A DNA stretch of 33,716 bases from Kofleriaceae bacterium (GTDB lineage Bacteria; Myxococcota_A; Polyangia; Haliangiales; Haliangiaceae): positions 1 to 33,716 of the forward strand of contig JALHPV010000044.1 of NCBI GenBank assembly GCA_022842285.1, read 5' to 3'. Positions 7,710 through 16,374 of the stretch are shown one piece after another. Within the stretch, counting starts at the first letter, position 1; each line of letters starts with the position of its first letter. The translations under genes were made by a program, and so were the position numbers. The notes below the pieces were generated by a model. That model did not search any database. It saw only the letters and a list, made by a program, of their open reading frames with translations, and was not told the origin of the DNA.

Positions 7710-9548
7710 GTGGAGACGTCCCGAGACGAGCTGTATCGCGTGTTCGATCGCTCGCCGATCGGGATGTATCGAACGCTCGAGGACGGACGCTTCCTCTACG
7801 CGAACCCTGCCCTCGCCCGCCTGCTCGGCTACGACCTCGCCGAGCTGTTGCTCCTGAACCTCAAGCGCGACATCTACATCGATGGCCGGCAGCGCGAGGA
7901 GCTGATCAAGAACCATCGCGCCGAGGGCGTGGTCGATGGCGCGCGCGTGGACTGGCGGCATCGCGATGGCCGGCGCATCGTCGTGCGCATCTACGGGCAC
8001 GTCGTCGACCATCCCGGCACAGAGACGAGCTTTGACGCCACGGTCATCGACGTCACCGAGTCGGAAGTGCAGCTCGAAGAGCTCGAACGCACCGCGCTGA
8101 CCTTGAACCTCGTCGTGCGGCAAATGCCGGCCACGTGGTGGGTCATCGATACGGATCTGCGCATCCTGCGCTCGGGCGGCGCGGTGATGGAGATGTTCGG
8201 CTATGCGCCCGATACATACCTCGGCCACACACTCGACGAGGTGCTCGCCACGGAACCGATGTCGACGAGTGATTCCATCGGCGTGCATCGCCGCGCGCTC
8301 GCCGGCGAGACCGCGATGTATCAGAACGAGTATCGGGGCCGGCAGGTCAGCTATGTCGTCGCGCCGTATCGCCGCGACGGCAAGATCGTCGGCGCCATCG
8401 GCTCGTGCATCGACGTCACGGCGCAGCGGGCCCTCGAGCGTCGCATGGTCGATGCCCAGCGGGCGGAGAGTCTCGGCGTCCTCGCCGGAGGCCTCGCGCA
8501 CGACTTCAACAACCTCCTCGTCGCGATCCTCGGCAACGCGGATCTCGGCCTGCGCGACACTCCGCGCGGTACGCCCGGCTACACCGCCCTCGCCAACGTG
8601 CGCGCAGCGAGCCTGCGTGCCGCCGAGCTGACGGACCAGCTGCTCGCGTACGCCGGGCGGCGCGGCGTCGCCTCGACGAGGGTCAACGCCAAGCCTCTCG
8701 TCGACGAGCTGCTGCGCATCGTCGGGCCGACCATCCCGCCGCAGGTCAAGGTCGAGGCCGACATCCAGCCGCACCTCGCCGTGCGTGGCGACCACGCGCA
8801 GGTGCTGCAGGTGTTCCTGAACCTCATCACCAATGCCCGCGATGCGCTGAACGAGCGGGGCGGGACGATCGCGATCACGACGCGCTTCGTCGCCCATGAC
8901 GGCACGCCCCTCGTCGATGATGTGCTGACCGCCCCCCCAGGCCAGTACGTACAGATCGAGATCAGCGACAACGGTCCCGGTATCGATCGCGAGACCCGCC
9001 GCCGGGTGTTCGATCCATTCTTCACGACGAAGCCGGCCGGTCATGGCCTGGGCCTCGCCGCCGTGCTCGGCATCGTGCGCGCCCACGAGGGTGGTATCCG
9101 GCTCGCCTCCACCGAGGGCGAAGGCGCACGCTTCACTGTCCTGTGGCCGAGCGCCCCCTCGTCGGGAGACCTGCCCGCGCTCACCATGCCCGTCGCCCCC
9201 CCCGTGCGGAGCGTGCTGGTCATCGACGACGAGGACCTCGTGCGCGACGTGGTGGCCCGCATGGTCGAGGACCTGGGGTACGCGGTGGTCACCGCGGCGG
9301 ACGGGCAGACCGGGCTGGCGCTCGCCGACGAGCGGGTATTCGACGCCGCACTCGTCGACATGACGATGCCGCGGATGAACGGGGCCGAGGTCGTGGCCGC
9401 GCTCCGCGTTCGGCACCCGGCACTCAAGGTCATCCTCTGTACCGGCTACGACCGCGACCGGAAGGGGCCCGTCGCAGCGGATGCCTATCTACCCAAGCCG
9501 TTCCGCATCGAGGCCCTCGAGTCGACGCTCGCCAAGCTGCTCCACTAA
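7710..9548 (+). CDS. PAS-PAS hybrid histidine kinase with receiver domain
   Basis: A 612-residue soluble sensor kinase with no signal peptide or membrane helix. In order: PAS domain (about 8-120), PAS domain (about 130-240), a dimerisation/phosphoacceptor helix with AHDFNNLL (His264), an HATPase domain with N-box NLITNARDAL (371-380), DNGPGI (420-425), FDPFFTTK (434-441) and GHGLGLA (444-450), then a C-terminal receiver with IDDED (505-509), phosphoacceptor D550 and Lys596. The HDFNN-type acceptor helix is typical of NtrB-like and myxobacterial hybrid kinases. It senses a cytoplasmic or small-molecule cue through PAS. The GTG start at 7710 has a TACTAT box 8 bases upstream. It precedes an OmpR-type regulator and its sensor, so it may feed the same pathway, although phosphotransfer to that regulator is not shown. 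Confidence 0.95.
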   Translation: METSRDELYRVFDRSPIGMYRTLEDGRFLYANPALARLLGYDLAELLLLNLKRDIYIDGRQREELIKNHRAEGVVDGARVDWRHRDGRRIVVRIYGHVVDHPGTETSFDATVIDVTESEVQLEELERTALTLNLVVRQMPATWWVIDTDLRILRSGGAVMEMFGYAPDTYLGHTLDEVLATEPMSTSDSIGVHRRALAGETAMYQNEYRGRQVSYVVAPYRRDGKIVGAIGSCIDVTAQRALERRMVDAQRAESLGVLAGGLAHDFNNLLVAILGNADLGLRDTPRGTPGYTALANVRAASLRAAELTDQLLAYAGRRGVASTRVNAKPLVDELLRIVGPTIPPQVKVEADIQPHLAVRGDHAQVLQVFLNLITNARDALNERGGTIAITTRFVAHDGTPLVDDVLTAPPGQYVQIEISDNGPGIDRETRRRVFDPFFTTKPAGHGLGLAAVLGIVRAHEGGIRLASTEGEGARFTVLWPSAPSSGDLPALTMPVAPPVRSVLVIDDEDLVRDVVARMVEDLGYAVVTAADGQTGLALADERVFDAALVDMTMPRMNGAEVVAALRVRHPALKVILCTGYDRDRKGPVAADAYLPKPFRIEALESTLAKLLH

Positions 9549-9586
9549 GTAATGTGAATGGGCCCCCGGTTCGACCGTGCGAGGGC

Positions 9587-9592
9587 TACGCT
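9587..9592 (+). promoter_or_regulatory. Candidate -10 box (TACGCT) for the OmpR-type regulator
   Basis: TACGCT ends exactly 7 bases before GTG 9600. This spacing is the main reason for preferring GTG 9600 over the in-frame ATG at 9558, which would add 14 residues before the receiver domain. No ribosome site precedes either start. Confidence 0.45.
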
Positions 9593-9599
9593 AGTCGCG

Positions 9600-10316
9600 G
9601 TGACCGAACCGGCGCTGCCATCGATCAAGGTCCTCCTCGTCGAGGATGACGCGCGGCTCGCACAACTGACGGCGCGCTACCTCGAGAGCCACGGCGTCCT
9701 CGTGACGACCGCCAGCGATGGCATCGAAGGACAGGCCGAGGCGCTACGCCGCCAGTACGACTGCATCGTCCTCGACCTCATGTTGCCGGGCCGCGACGGC
9801 ATCGAGGTCACGCGGGCGCTGCGCCAGCGCACCGATGTACCGATCGTGATGGTGACGGCCCGCGGCGAGGAAGCGGACCGCGTGCTCGGGCTCGAGGTCG
9901 GCGCCGACGACTACGTCACGAAGCCGTTCTCCCCGCGCGAGCTACTGGCCCGCATTCGCGCGACGGTGCGCCGGGTCCGGGGTCAAGCGGGGCCGGCGAA
10001 GCAAACGATCCAGGTCGGCACGCTGGTGCTCGATCCACAGCGCATGACCGTCATGCTCGACGAGAAGCCGATCGAGGTGACGGCCTACGAGTTCTCGATC
10101 CTGCGCGCTCTCGCCCAGCGGCCGGGCCACGTGCTCTCGCGGGAGCAGCTCCTCGATCTCGCGAAGGGCTCGGCCGAGCTGTCGTTCGATCGCTCGATCG
10201 ATGTCCACGTCTCGCGCCTGCGCGCGAAGCTCGGCGACGACAGCCGCAGCCCGAAGCTCCTCAAGACGGTCCGGGGCGTCGGTTATCTCCTCGCCGGCGC
10301 GGAGCACGCGGAGTAA
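9600..10316 (+). CDS. OmpR/PhoB-family response regulator
   Basis: A 238-residue DNA-binding transcription regulator. The receiver domain has VEDD (14-17), phosphoacceptor D59 (VLDLMLPGRDG) and K108 (VTKPF). The C-terminal winged helix (about 135-230) contains LTAYEF-like residues (VTAYEFSILRAL), LSREQLLD and RSIDVHVSRLRAKLG, ending in the family signature TVRGVGYLL. It ends three bases before its sensor kinase starts, so the pair is co-transcribed and is followed by the MacAB-TolC-like exporter, which is the likely target. This resembles other two-component systems placed next to the efflux pump they induce. The start is GTG 9600 (see the box at 9587). Confidence 0.95.
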   Translation: MTEPALPSIKVLLVEDDARLAQLTARYLESHGVLVTTASDGIEGQAEALRRQYDCIVLDLMLPGRDGIEVTRALRQRTDVPIVMVTARGEEADRVLGLEVGADDYVTKPFSPRELLARIRATVRRVRGQAGPAKQTIQVGTLVLDPQRMTVMLDEKPIEVTAYEFSILRALAQRPGHVLSREQLLDLAKGSAELSFDRSIDVHVSRLRAKLGDDSRSPKLLKTVRGVGYLLAGAEHAE

Positions 10317-10319
10317 GCG

Positions 10320-11621
10320 ATGCCGCCGCGGCGTCGCCTGGTCCTACGCGTCTACGCGTTCGCGGCCGTGCTCTCGATCGCGATCATGGTCGCGCTGTTG
10401 ACGCTACCGCGCTACGTGCGCGGGGCGCGCTACCTCGAGCCGCAGGCGGCGCTCCTCCAGTACAACGTCGAGCGCTGGTCGGCGAAGGATCCGCCGAAGC
10501 TGACCGAGATCATGGGGCGCGTCCAGGAGCGCCTGCGTGGCGAGCTCTCGCTGTTCGACGCGGGCCAGCAGCTCGTGCGCACGACGATCGATCCGCCCCT
10601 CTCCGCGCCGACGACCGACGAGATCTCGACGCTCCGCTCCGCGAAGTGGGCGCTCTCGCCGGGGCGCATCGTGGTCCGCAGCGACGATGGCTCGATGTTC
10701 GCGGTGTATGCGCCGCGCTATCCCGGGTATCCGTGGGGAACGGTGCTGCCGATCTGCGCCGGGTTGCTCGTCCTCGTCGGAGCGGCCTCCTTCTGGTTCG
10801 CCCGCCGGCTCGCGCAACCGCTCGAGTCGCTGGCCGTCGCGGCCCGCGCGTTCGGCGCCGGCGATGTCAAAGCGCGCGTGAAGCTCGATCGCAATGACGA
10901 GCTCGGCGACGTGGGACGGGCGTTCGATGACATGGCGGAGCGAACCGCCGCCGTCCTCCAGTCGCAGCGACAGCTGATGGCCGACGTCTCGCACGAGCTG
11001 AGAACGCCGCTCGCGCGCATTCGCGTGGCGCTCGAGCTCGTGGCCGATGATCCGGTGGCCGCGCAGGACGTGCTCGCCGACGTCGGGACCGACCTCGACG
11101 AGATCGATCAGCTCATCGGCGACATCCTCACCACTGCTCGCCTCGACGGTGACACCGCGAAGATCACGAAGCGACCGGCGGAGACGAGCGACGTCGCCCG
11201 CGAAGCGGCGGAGCGCTTCGCCGCGCGGCACCCGACGCGGACGCTCGAGACCACGATCACGGAGCGTCCGATCGATTGCGATCCGCTCCTCCTGCGCCGC
11301 GCACTCGACAACCTGCTCGACAACGCCGCGAAGTACTCCGATGCGAGCTCGCCGGTGCGCCTCGCCGTCGTGCCGAACGGCAAGACCGTCGCCTTCCAGG
11401 TCGAAGACCGGGGCATCGGCATGTCGGCCGAGGAGCTCGACCACGCGTTCACGCCGTTCTGGCGCGCGGACTCCTCGCGCACCCGCAAGACCGGCGGCGT
11501 CGGTCTGGGGCTCGCGCTCGCTCGCCGGATTGCAAGGGCGCATGGGGGCGACGTGACGCTCACGTCGGCTCCTGGGCAGGGAACCACTGCGAAGTTGGAT
11601 GTACCCCTCGCAACGGTTTGA
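10320..11621 (+). CDS. Transmembrane sensor histidine kinase (HAMP type)
   Basis: The 433-residue partner of the regulator just upstream. It has a membrane helix at about 9-30, a periplasmic region of about 110 residues, a second helix at about 140-162, a HAMP domain (162-215), a HisKA motif VSHELRTPLARI (His225), and an HATPase domain with N-box NLLDNAAKYS, DRGIGM, FWRADSSRTR and GVGLGLALARRIA. This is the classical EnvZ-like layout, with the periplasmic loop sensing an envelope or drug-stress signal. The ATG follows the regulator stop by three bases. A gap of 69 bases holding an A/T-rich palindrome separates it from the exporter genes. Confidence 0.95.
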   Translation: MPPRRRLVLRVYAFAAVLSIAIMVALLTLPRYVRGARYLEPQAALLQYNVERWSAKDPPKLTEIMGRVQERLRGELSLFDAGQQLVRTTIDPPLSAPTTDEISTLRSAKWALSPGRIVVRSDDGSMFAVYAPRYPGYPWGTVLPICAGLLVLVGAASFWFARRLAQPLESLAVAARAFGAGDVKARVKLDRNDELGDVGRAFDDMAERTAAVLQSQRQLMADVSHELRTPLARIRVALELVADDPVAAQDVLADVGTDLDEIDQLIGDILTTARLDGDTAKITKRPAETSDVAREAAERFAARHPTRTLETTITERPIDCDPLLLRRALDNLLDNAAKYSDASSPVRLAVVPNGKTVAFQVEDRGIGMSAEELDHAFTPFWRADSSRTRKTGGVGLGLALARRIARAHGGDVTLTSAPGQGTTAKLDVPLATV

Positions 11622-11646
11622 TTTCTCACCGAAATATTACGCAATA
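11618..11646 (+). promoter_or_regulatory. A/T-rich palindrome upstream of the exporter operon
   Basis: In a strongly GC-rich region this stretch is unusually A/T-rich. It contains the near-perfect palindrome TATTACGCAATA (11635-11646), which matches its own reverse complement at 10 of 12 positions. TTGATT overlaps the stop of the sensor-kinase gene at 11618. It sits 45-73 bases before the macA-like start, where a binding site for the upstream OmpR-type regulator would be expected. A possible -10 (TATCAA, 11675-11680) lies 10 bases before the GTG. Function is inferred from position only. Confidence 0.35.
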
Positions 11647-11690
11647 CGAGGGCAACGCCGGCGCCAGAGCGAAGTATCAAGCTGGTACTC

Positions 11691-13016
11691 GTGAACGTTC
11701 GCAAATGGATTAGCCGACTGGTCGTGTTCGCGGTGCTCGCGGGCGCGGCCGCGTTCCTCTGGATCAAGAAGCCGTGGGCCGACAAGCCCGCGCCGCTCAG
11801 CTTCACGACCGTGCCGGTTGATAAGGGCGCCATCGCCGCGCAGGTGACGGCGACCGGCACGCTCTCCGCGCGCAGCACGGTCACGGTCGGCGCCCAGGTG
11901 TCGGGCCGTATCGTCGAGCTGCACGCCGACTTCAACGACGTGGTCAAGAAGGGCCAGCTCCTCGCCAAGCTCGACCCCGATCTGCTCAAGGCGCAGATCG
12001 AGCAGGCCCAGGCCGCGTACGACTCCGCCGTCGCGAACATGAAGCGCGCGCAGGTCACGTTGATCGATGGCGAGAAGCAGTACGCGCGTCAGAAGTCGCT
12101 GCAGGAGCAGCAGCTCATCGCGGCCGCGACGGTCGATACGGCGCAAGCCACGCGCGACACGGCGGCGGCAGGCGTCTCGCAGGCCAAGGCACAGGTGAGC
12201 CAGGCGGCCGCATCCCTGAAGCAGGCGCGCACGAACCTCACCTACGCCACGATCCTCTCCCCGGTCGACGGCACGGTGCTCGCGCGCTCCGTCGAGCTCG
12301 GCCAGACGGTGCAGTCGTCGATGACGGCGCCCACGCTGTTCACGATCGCCGAGGACCTCACCCGCATGCAGATCAACACCGCGGTCGCCGAGGCCGATGT
12401 CGGTCGCATCGTCGAGGGTCTCGAGACGACGTTCACCGTCGATGCGTTCCCCGACAAGACGTTCAAGGGCATCGTGCGCCAGGTGCGCAACTCGCCGACG
12501 ACGACGTCGGGGGTCGTGACCTACGACGCGGTGATCGATGTCGACAACTCCGAGAAGGTGCTGCGTCCGGGCATGACGGCGAACGTCACGTTCGTGCTCC
12601 AGAAGGTCGCCGAGGCGACGAAGATTCCGAACAGCGTGCTGCGCTTCAAGCCGTCGCGCGAGCAGCTCCAGGCCGTGTTCAAGGAGCTCGGGATGGAGAT
12701 GCCCACGCGGGGTGGGCGCGGAGCGGGCGGAAGTGGTTCCGGTGGTCGGGGCTCGGGGGCCTTCGGCGGCCCGCCGGGCGCGGAGATGGCGGGGGGGCCG
12801 GGCGGCGGCGGCCGCAACCGCGCACGCGTGTTCAAGCTCGTCGACGGCAAACCGAAGATGGTCTTCGTGAAGCTCGGCATGACCGACGGTTCCTCGACGG
12901 AGATCCTCGAGGGCGACCTCGCACCGGGCGACCTCGTCATCACCGAGATCAAGGGCGGCTCGGTGCCGGCGGCGTCGAGCGGCGGCCCCGCTGGCCGGCG
13001 GGTGAGCCCGTTCTGA
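11691..13016 (+). CDS. MacA-like periplasmic adaptor (HlyD/RND family)
   Basis: The adaptor of a tripartite ABC exporter, joining the inner-membrane ABC permease to the TolC duct. The 441 residues have an N-terminal membrane anchor (about 8-25), a split lipoyl domain (VGAQVSGRIVELHADFNDVVKKGQLLAKLD and, later, TILSPVDGTVLAR), a coiled-coil hairpin (about 100-185) and a beta-barrel domain. A Gly-rich low-complexity insertion (residues about 340-374) precedes the C-terminal membrane-proximal domain. GTG 11691 is chosen because it gives a basic N-terminus directly before the anchor helix. The stop overlaps the ATPase start (TGATG). Substrates of such pumps include macrolides, peptides and siderophores; none can be assigned here. 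Confidence 0.92.
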   Translation: MNVRKWISRLVVFAVLAGAAAFLWIKKPWADKPAPLSFTTVPVDKGAIAAQVTATGTLSARSTVTVGAQVSGRIVELHADFNDVVKKGQLLAKLDPDLLKAQIEQAQAAYDSAVANMKRAQVTLIDGEKQYARQKSLQEQQLIAAATVDTAQATRDTAAAGVSQAKAQVSQAAASLKQARTNLTYATILSPVDGTVLARSVELGQTVQSSMTAPTLFTIAEDLTRMQINTAVAEADVGRIVEGLETTFTVDAFPDKTFKGIVRQVRNSPTTTSGVVTYDAVIDVDNSEKVLRPGMTANVTFVLQKVAEATKIPNSVLRFKPSREQLQAVFKELGMEMPTRGGRGAGGSGSGGRGSGAFGGPPGAEMAGGPGGGGRNRARVFKLVDGKPKMVFVKLGMTDGSSTEILEGDLAPGDLVITEIKGGSVPAASSGGPAGRRVSPF

Positions 13017-13792
13017 TGAGCGCCGACGACGAGAAGCGGCCCCTCATCGAGATGAAGGGTATCCATCGCGTCTACCAGATGGGTGACAACGTCGTGCGCG
13101 CCCTCCGGGGCGTCGACCTGACAGTCCGTCACGGTGAGTCGATCGCGATCATGGGTACGTCGGGCTCGGGCAAGTCGACGCTCATGAACATCATGGGCTG
13201 CCTCGATCAGCCCTCGATGGGCAGCTACCACCTGAACGGCAGGGACGTGTCGCGGCTGTCGCGCTCGCAGCTCGCCGAGGTTCGGGGCCGCATGATCGGC
13301 TTCGTCTTCCAGAGCTTCAATCTGCTCTCCCGTACCAGCGCGCTCGAAAACGTCGAGATGCCGCTCCTGTATCAGGGCGTGGGCTCCTCGGAGCGACACA
13401 AGCGCGCCATGGCTGCGCTCGACAAGGTGGGCCTGGCCGATCGTCACGATCACCATCCGAACCAGCTCTCGGGTGGACAGCAGCAGCGCGTCGCCATCGC
13501 GCGGGCGCTCGTCGGCGACGCCCCGGTCATCATGGCCGACGAGCCGACCGGCAACCTCGATACGCGGACGTCGTACGAGGTGATGTCGATCCTCCAGGGC
13601 TTCGTCGCCGCGGGCAAGACGATCATCCTCGTGACGCACGAGGCGGACATCGCGGCCTATGCATCACGCGTGGTCACGCTCCGCGATGGCCTCATCATCA
13701 AGGACGTCCAGCAGACGCCGCACAGCGCGGCCGAGCAACTGGCCGCCTTGCCGCCGCCGGTCGACGACGTGCCGGCTGCAGAGGTCGCATGA
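13016..13792 (+). CDS. MacB-type ABC transporter ATPase subunit
   Basis: A 258-residue nucleotide-binding protein powering the exporter. It has Walker [10 protein letters not shown] (47-55), a Q-loop (VFQSFNLL), the ABC signature [15 protein letters not shown], Walker [13 protein letters not shown] and the H-loop Thr-His-Glu. The sequence is of the LolD/MacB subgroup. In E. coli MacB the ATPase and permease are one polypeptide; here they are two separate genes, a common arrangement elsewhere. The start ATG overlaps the macA-like stop and its own stop overlaps the permease start (ATGA), so the operon is translationally coupled. Confidence 0.95.
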   Translation: MSADDEKRPLIEMKGIHRVYQMGDNVVRALRGVDLTVRHGESIAIMGTSGSGKSTLMNIMGCLDQPSMGSYHLNGRDVSRLSRSQLAEVRGRMIGFVFQSFNLLSRTSALENVEMPLLYQGVGSSERHKRAMAALDKVGLADRHDHHPNQLSGGQQQRVAIARALVGDAPVIMADEPTGNLDTRTSYEVMSILQGFVAAGKTIILVTHEADIAAYASRVVTLRDGLIIKDVQQTPHSAAEQLAALPPPVDDVPAAEVA

Positions 13793-15027
13793 GCATCGTC
13801 ACGACGTTCGTGCTCGCGCTCCGCGCGCTGTGGCGCAACAAGGTGCGGACGATGTTGACCATGCTCGGCATCATCGTCGGGATCGGCTGCGTGATCGCGA
13901 TGGTCTCCTCGGGCCAGGGCGCGCAGCAGGCGGTCAAGGAGGTCTTCCAGAGCATGGGCACCAACGTGCTCGTCCTGACGAACCAGTCATCGCGCGGAGG
14001 CCCGTCGGTGGGCGCCGGCGGTAGTTCCGCGACCATCACCTGGGACGACGTCAAGCGGCTCTCCGAGCCGGGCACCGTGCCCACGATCCGCGTGGCCGCA
14101 CCGGTGCTGTCGGCGCGCACGCAGCTCATCTCCGACGCCGGCAACTGGAACACGAGCGTGCTCGGCACGACGGCCGACTGGTTCGAGATCCGCAACTGGA
14201 AGGCCGCGCAGGGCGTGGTCCTCGACGCGGACACGGGCGGCAGCAACACCAAGATCGCGGTGATCGGCCAGACCATCGCGATCCAGCTCTTCGGTGACAG
14301 CGCATCGGGTGTGGGCCAGAGCGTCCGCATCAATGGCCAGCCCTACGAGGTCGTCGGCATCCTCGAGAAGAAGGGCCAGGGGCCCATGGGTGACAACGAT
14401 GACACCGTCATCATTCCGCTCAAGACCTACCAGCAGAAGCTCGAGAAGCAGGGCGTCGCGAAGTACATGCGCGGTCAACTCCTGATCTCGATGACGGGCG
14501 ACGACCTCGCCGAGCAGACGATCGCCGATATCACCGCGCTCCTCCGCGAGTGGCACAAGCTCGATGCGGCGGCGGAGGATGACTTCCGCATCCGCAATCC
14601 GGCCGAGTTCGCCAAGGCGCAACAGGACTCGACCGAGCGCATCTCCACGCTGCTCGCTCTCGTCGCTGCCGCCTCCCTCTTCGTCGGCGGCATCGGCGTG
14701 ATGAACATCATGCTCGTCAGCGTCATCGAGCGCACCCGCGAGATCGGCATCCGCATGGGCGTCGGCGCCAAGCCCATGGATATCCTGACTCAGTTCCTCG
14801 TCGAGTCGCTCGTGCTGTCGATCGTCGGCGGCATCCTCGGGCTCGCCTTCGGTTACGTCTGTGCCTGGAAGATGTCCGATGTCTTCGGCTGGAAGCTCTT
14901 CTTCCCGATGGACACGGCGATCATCGCCTTCGCCGTCTCCGGAGCCGTGGGCGTGGGGTTCGGCCTGTACCCCGCGATCCGCGCATCACGTTTGGATCCG
15001 ATCACGGCCCTGAGGTACGAGTCATGA
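13789..15027 (+). CDS. MacB-type ABC transporter permease (FtsX fold)
   Basis: The 412-residue inner-membrane subunit of the exporter. It has a first membrane helix at about 17-40, a large periplasmic domain (about 45-280, matching the MacB periplasmic core domain), and three further helices near 283-305, 335-360 and 372-398. The segment RTREIGIRMGVGAKPMDILTQFL is the cytoplasmic coupling region conserved in MacB/FtsX permeases. Such transporters work as mechanotransmitters, driving substrates from the periplasm through TolC. ATGA overlaps at both ends couple it to the ATPase and TolC genes. Confidence 0.94.
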   Translation: MSIVTTFVLALRALWRNKVRTMLTMLGIIVGIGCVIAMVSSGQGAQQAVKEVFQSMGTNVLVLTNQSSRGGPSVGAGGSSATITWDDVKRLSEPGTVPTIRVAAPVLSARTQLISDAGNWNTSVLGTTADWFEIRNWKAAQGVVLDADTGGSNTKIAVIGQTIAIQLFGDSASGVGQSVRINGQPYEVVGILEKKGQGPMGDNDDTVIIPLKTYQQKLEKQGVAKYMRGQLLISMTGDDLAEQTIADITALLREWHKLDAAAEDDFRIRNPAEFAKAQQDSTERISTLLALVAAASLFVGGIGVMNIMLVSVIERTREIGIRMGVGAKPMDILTQFLVESLVLSIVGGILGLAFGYVCAWKMSDVFGWKLFFPMDTAIIAFAVSGAVGVGFGLYPAIRASRLDPITALRYES

Positions 15028-16352
15028 AGCTCCTGATTCCCGCGCTCATCCTGCTCGCCGCGGCCCCTGCCGCCGCCGAGACCGTCGTCATCAGCCTCGA
15101 CCGCGCGATCGAGATCGCGGTCCAGCAGCAGCCGACGCTGAAGCAGCAGCGGGCCCAGATCCTCGCCGCTGAAGGCCGCGTCGATCTCGCGAAGGTGGCC
15201 CGCAAGCCGGCCGTCTCGCTCGGCGCCTCGGTCTCCGCCGGCTCCTCGCGCTCCGGGTTCTGTCAACCCGCGGACACCGATGGCGACGGGCAACCCGACG
15301 GACTTCCGGTGGTCTGCGGCGGCTTCTTCTCGCCGCTGGTCAACACCAGCCTCAGTGCCAACGCCTCCTGGCGCATCTACGACTTCGGGGCGACCAACGC
15401 CTCCGTCCGCGCCGCCGAGCTCAGCGCGGAGGCCACCGCGGCCGCCGTCGCCACGTCACTCCTCGACATTCGGACCAACGTCGAGGTCGCCTACCTCGAG
15501 GCCGTCGCGCGCGAGCGCCTCATCCACGTCGCCGAGACCACCGTCGCGAACGAGGACGCCCACGTCGCGCAGGCCAAGGCCTTCGTCGATGCCGGCGCCC
15601 GCGATCCCATCGAGGTCACACAGGCCCAGTCGCGCGCCGCCACCGCCCGCTCCACCCTCGCCCAGTCCCAGAGCTCCCAGGCGATCGCGCTCGCGAACCT
15701 CCGCTCCGCCATGGGCTGGGCCGACGCCTCGCAGTCCCCGACCGTCGTCGATGAGTGGCCCGCGCCGCCCGCCTCCGATCCCGAGGCGCTGCCGGACCTC
15801 GTCGCGCAGGCCCGCAAGCTCCGTCCGGAGATCGCGGCCACCGACAAGCAGATCCAGGCGGCCGAGGCGAGCTACACCGTCGCCACCACCGGTCGTCGCC
15901 CCATCCTCTCGGCCAGCGCCAGCACCCAGTGGAACCCTGGCTCCACCGAGTGGCGGCCCGAGCCCTCGTGGAATGCGGCCCTCAACCTCACCTGGCAGAT
16001 CTACGACGGTGGCCGCCAGACGGCCGACAAGAAGGTCGCCCGCGCGAACGTCACCGTCGCCGAGGCGCAGCGCGACGCCCTCCTCGTGTCGCTGACCTCC
16101 GAGCTCGAGCTCGCCCGCGCCCAGATCGTCGCCAACCGCGCGAACGTGACCGCGTCCACCGAAGCAGTGAGCGCCGCCCGCGCCCAGCTGGCCCTCGCCG
16201 AGGCGCGGTACGCTCAGGGCCTTGGCTCGCAGATCGAAATCGCCGACGCGCAAACCGCCGTCACGACCGCGGAAGGCAACCTCGTCCAGGCCGAGTGGCA
16301 GCTCGCCACCGCGTGGACGCAGCTCCGCCGCGCGATCGGCAGCACGCCCTGA
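15024..16352 (+). CDS. TolC-family outer-membrane efflux protein
   Basis: The 442-residue outer-membrane duct of the tripartite exporter. A signal peptide ends near AAA-ET (residue 18-19). Two internally related halves each carry long amphipathic helices and a beta-hairpin pair (SLGASVSA...SANASWRIYDFG and ILSASAST...AALNLTWQIYDGG). Between the first two strands, a predicted surface loop, lies an insertion bracketed by Cys80 and Cys98. It contains DTDGDGQPDG (84-93), which resembles a calcium-binding DxDxDG loop. The start ATG overlaps the permease stop by four bases. Its stop is followed within about 25 bases by the leucine-rich-repeat gene. Confidence 0.93.
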   Translation: MKLLIPALILLAAAPAAAETVVISLDRAIEIAVQQQPTLKQQRAQILAAEGRVDLAKVARKPAVSLGASVSAGSSRSGFCQPADTDGDGQPDGLPVVCGGFFSPLVNTSLSANASWRIYDFGATNASVRAAELSAEATAAAVATSLLDIRTNVEVAYLEAVARERLIHVAETTVANEDAHVAQAKAFVDAGARDPIEVTQAQSRAATARSTLAQSQSSQAIALANLRSAMGWADASQSPTVVDEWPAPPASDPEALPDLVAQARKLRPEIAATDKQIQAAEASYTVATTGRRPILSASASTQWNPGSTEWRPEPSWNAALNLTWQIYDGGRQTADKKVARANVTVAEAQRDALLVSLTSELELARAQIVANRANVTASTEAVSAARAQLALAEARYAQGLGSQIEIADAQTAVTTAEGNLVQAEWQLATAWTQLRRAIGSTP

Positions 16353-16374
16353 CGCGCTGCCGTTCTCGGACGCG

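Noticed and set aside
7698-9416. Long minus-strand frame opposite the hybrid histidine kinase
   Set aside because: The plus strand encodes an unmistakable two-PAS kinase with all motifs. The antisense frame has His/Arg/Asp-rich low-complexity content and no domain.
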